Of a DNA stretch of 13,916 bases, positions 13,250 to 13,916 are shown piece after piece (the stretch's first letter is position 1; each line of letters starts with the position of its first letter). The stretch comes from an uncultured Bacteroidales bacterium (GTDB lineage: Bacteria > Bacteroidota > Bacteroidia > Bacteroidales > Bacteroidaceae). The notes below the pieces were generated by a model. That model had not been told where the DNA came from and made no database searches. It was given only the letters and a program-made list of their open reading frames with translations. Both the position numbers and the translations under genes were made by a program. The stretch is from contig CADCOX010000001.1 of the NCBI GenBank assembly GCA_902803195.1, positions 1-13,916 of the forward strand. Direction: 5' to 3'.

Positions 13250-13675
13250 GTGACACAATTCAATTTTCAATATATAAAGAAAAAATACGCTTGTCCTGAA
13301 ATACGCGTGGAGCGTTTCGACCCTCAGGAGTTTTGCAGCGCCTGTGAATGGTCGATGGGTGATGAACTGATCACAGAGTGCTCCAACACGAAAGTCGTCG
13401 TCACGGGCATGAATGGGACAACACCTAATCAAGGGCAAGTGGGCTCTTCAAGCGGCTCGATATATATGGACTCCCTCACGGGTGAACTGGTCTTCTGCGG
13501 TTATATCACAGACGGCAGCCATACAACCAATCAAGGGGGTGAATACTACAGTATCTACTCTGCTGGTCAGGGCCATCACATTGGCGATCCATTCAACGGA
13601 CAGACGCTTTGCGGACATAACGTCCCAGGAGCTCATCATCACATCAGTCGGTACAACAAGAAAAATCCGTCGTGA
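13250..13675 (+). CDS. Small Cys/His-rich protein of unknown function, copy B
   Basis: This 141-residue product is related to the preceding protein. It has KKKYACPE, then FDPQEFCSACEW with CxxC (Cys29, Cys32), further Cys44, Cys83 and Cys121, and the ending TLCGHNVPGAHHHIS (His123, 129-131). The middle is Gly/Ser/Thr-rich. The function is unknown to me. The gene starts with GTG only 2 bases after the stop of copy A, without a clear Shine-Dalgarno sequence, so translational coupling is likely. At the place where copy A begins with ATG-AAA-AAG, copy B has ATA-AAG-AAA, so the ancestral start may have been lost and replaced by the GTG eight codons upstream. ATA initiation is a less likely alternative. 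The tandem arrangement with one promoter and one terminator indicates a two-gene operon. Confidence 0.78.
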   Translation: MTQFNFQYIKKKYACPEIRVERFDPQEFCSACEWSMGDELITECSNTKVVVTGMNGTTPNQGQVGSSSGSIYMDSLTGELVFCGYITDGSHTTNQGGEYYSIYSAGQGHHIGDPFNGQTLCGHNVPGAHHHISRYNKKNPS

Positions 13676-13758
13676 GACGGCCATACTCATTAATAAGTTT
13701 TCTATATTTTATAAATTTTCTTTTCCAGAATCTGATGAAATTCATCATGAGCTCTACC

Positions 13759-13797
13759 GAGGAGGGTACGCTGTGAAGCGCACCCTTCTTTATTTTA
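13759..13797 (+). terminator. Terminator of the small-protein operon
   Basis: A stem with left arm GAGGAGGGTACGCT (13759-13772) and right arm AGCGCACCCTTCTT (13777-13790), containing one mismatch and G-U pairs, closes the loop GTGA. The T-rich tail TATTTTA follows (13791-13797). It lies 83 bases after copy B and separates it from a convergent gene. Confidence 0.75.
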
Positions 13798-13812
13798 TGG
13801 GAGGACAGGCTG

Positions 13813-13914
13813 CTATTTCTTTGGAGCCGTCGTTCTGCGGCGAGGCCTGAAGAGTTCGCCAAGCGAGTTGAAGTCCTTCTTGACTTGGATGCCGATGCCC
13901 TGAGTGGTGAGAGC
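13813..13914 (-). CDS. C-terminus of a gene entering from the right edge
   Basis: On the minus strand a frame open to the window edge ends in TAG (13815-13813). It gives 33 residues that include GIGIQVKKDFNSLGELF and a basic tail (RPRRRTTAPKK). The codons (GGC, ATC, AAG, CTC) resemble the well-expressed genes here. The pattern, a beta-strand-like G-I-G-I-Q-V then D-F-N-S and a basic end, reminds me of the C-termini of Bacteroidetes TamB-like (DUF490) outer-membrane assembly proteins, but 33 residues are too few to name it. The terminator at 13759-13797 lies in the convergent gap. Confidence 0.5.
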   Translation of the reverse strand, partial: ALTTQGIGIQVKKDFNSLGELFRPRRRTTAPKK

Positions 13915-13916
13915 GG

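Overview
The window looks like a chromosomal segment of a Bacteroidales bacterium, most likely from the Prevotella/Bacteroides lineage. The reasons are Bacteroidetes-type promoters (TTTG or TTG, 19-20 bases, then TAnnTTTG) before rho, the his operon, an AraC-type gene and a small-protein operon; a Rho factor with a very long disordered insertion; a hisG-hisD-hisC-hisB order with long-form HisG and a fused HisB; and many short palindromic and low-complexity intergenic repeats of the kind common in these genomes. The assignment rests on sequence features only.

Layout. Bases 2-676 are the 3' end of an alpha-glucan phosphorylase gene, closed by a strong terminator. The rho gene (996-3029) lies on the minus strand with its own terminator and a near-perfect promoter. 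Divergent from it is an ABC-F ATPase of the Uup type (3235-5073). An array of 16 octamers (5200-5327) runs to within four bases of the start codon of a WbuC-type cupin (5332-5733).

The his operon follows (promoter 5821-5851). Its leader encodes a 15-residue peptide with five consecutive histidine codons (5876-5923), followed by a competing antiterminator and terminator. This is a textbook-style histidine attenuator. hisG, hisD, hisC and hisB are tightly packed, except that copies of a G/C-rich palindromic repeat lie between hisC and hisB and inside the hisB reading frame. HisB also carries a second, unrelated in-frame insertion (10230-10307).

From 10605 to 11718 there is about 1.1 kb without a convincing gene. 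It holds an AATTCC-type inverted repeat around an AT-rich core and an array with a strict 22-base period (11207-11437).

The last part carries an AraC-family regulator (11719-12609) and, behind its own promoter, two tandem genes for related small Cys/His-rich proteins of unknown function (12810-13247 and 13250-13675), closed by a terminator. A minus-strand gene enters from the right edge (13813-13914).

How they fit together: HisG, D, C and B cover the first step and the late steps of histidine synthesis; hisH, hisA, hisF and hisIE are not in the window. The AraC gene plus the two small-protein genes form the most likely undescribed unit. The two in-frame palindromic insertions in hisB are the most unusual genome-evolution signal.
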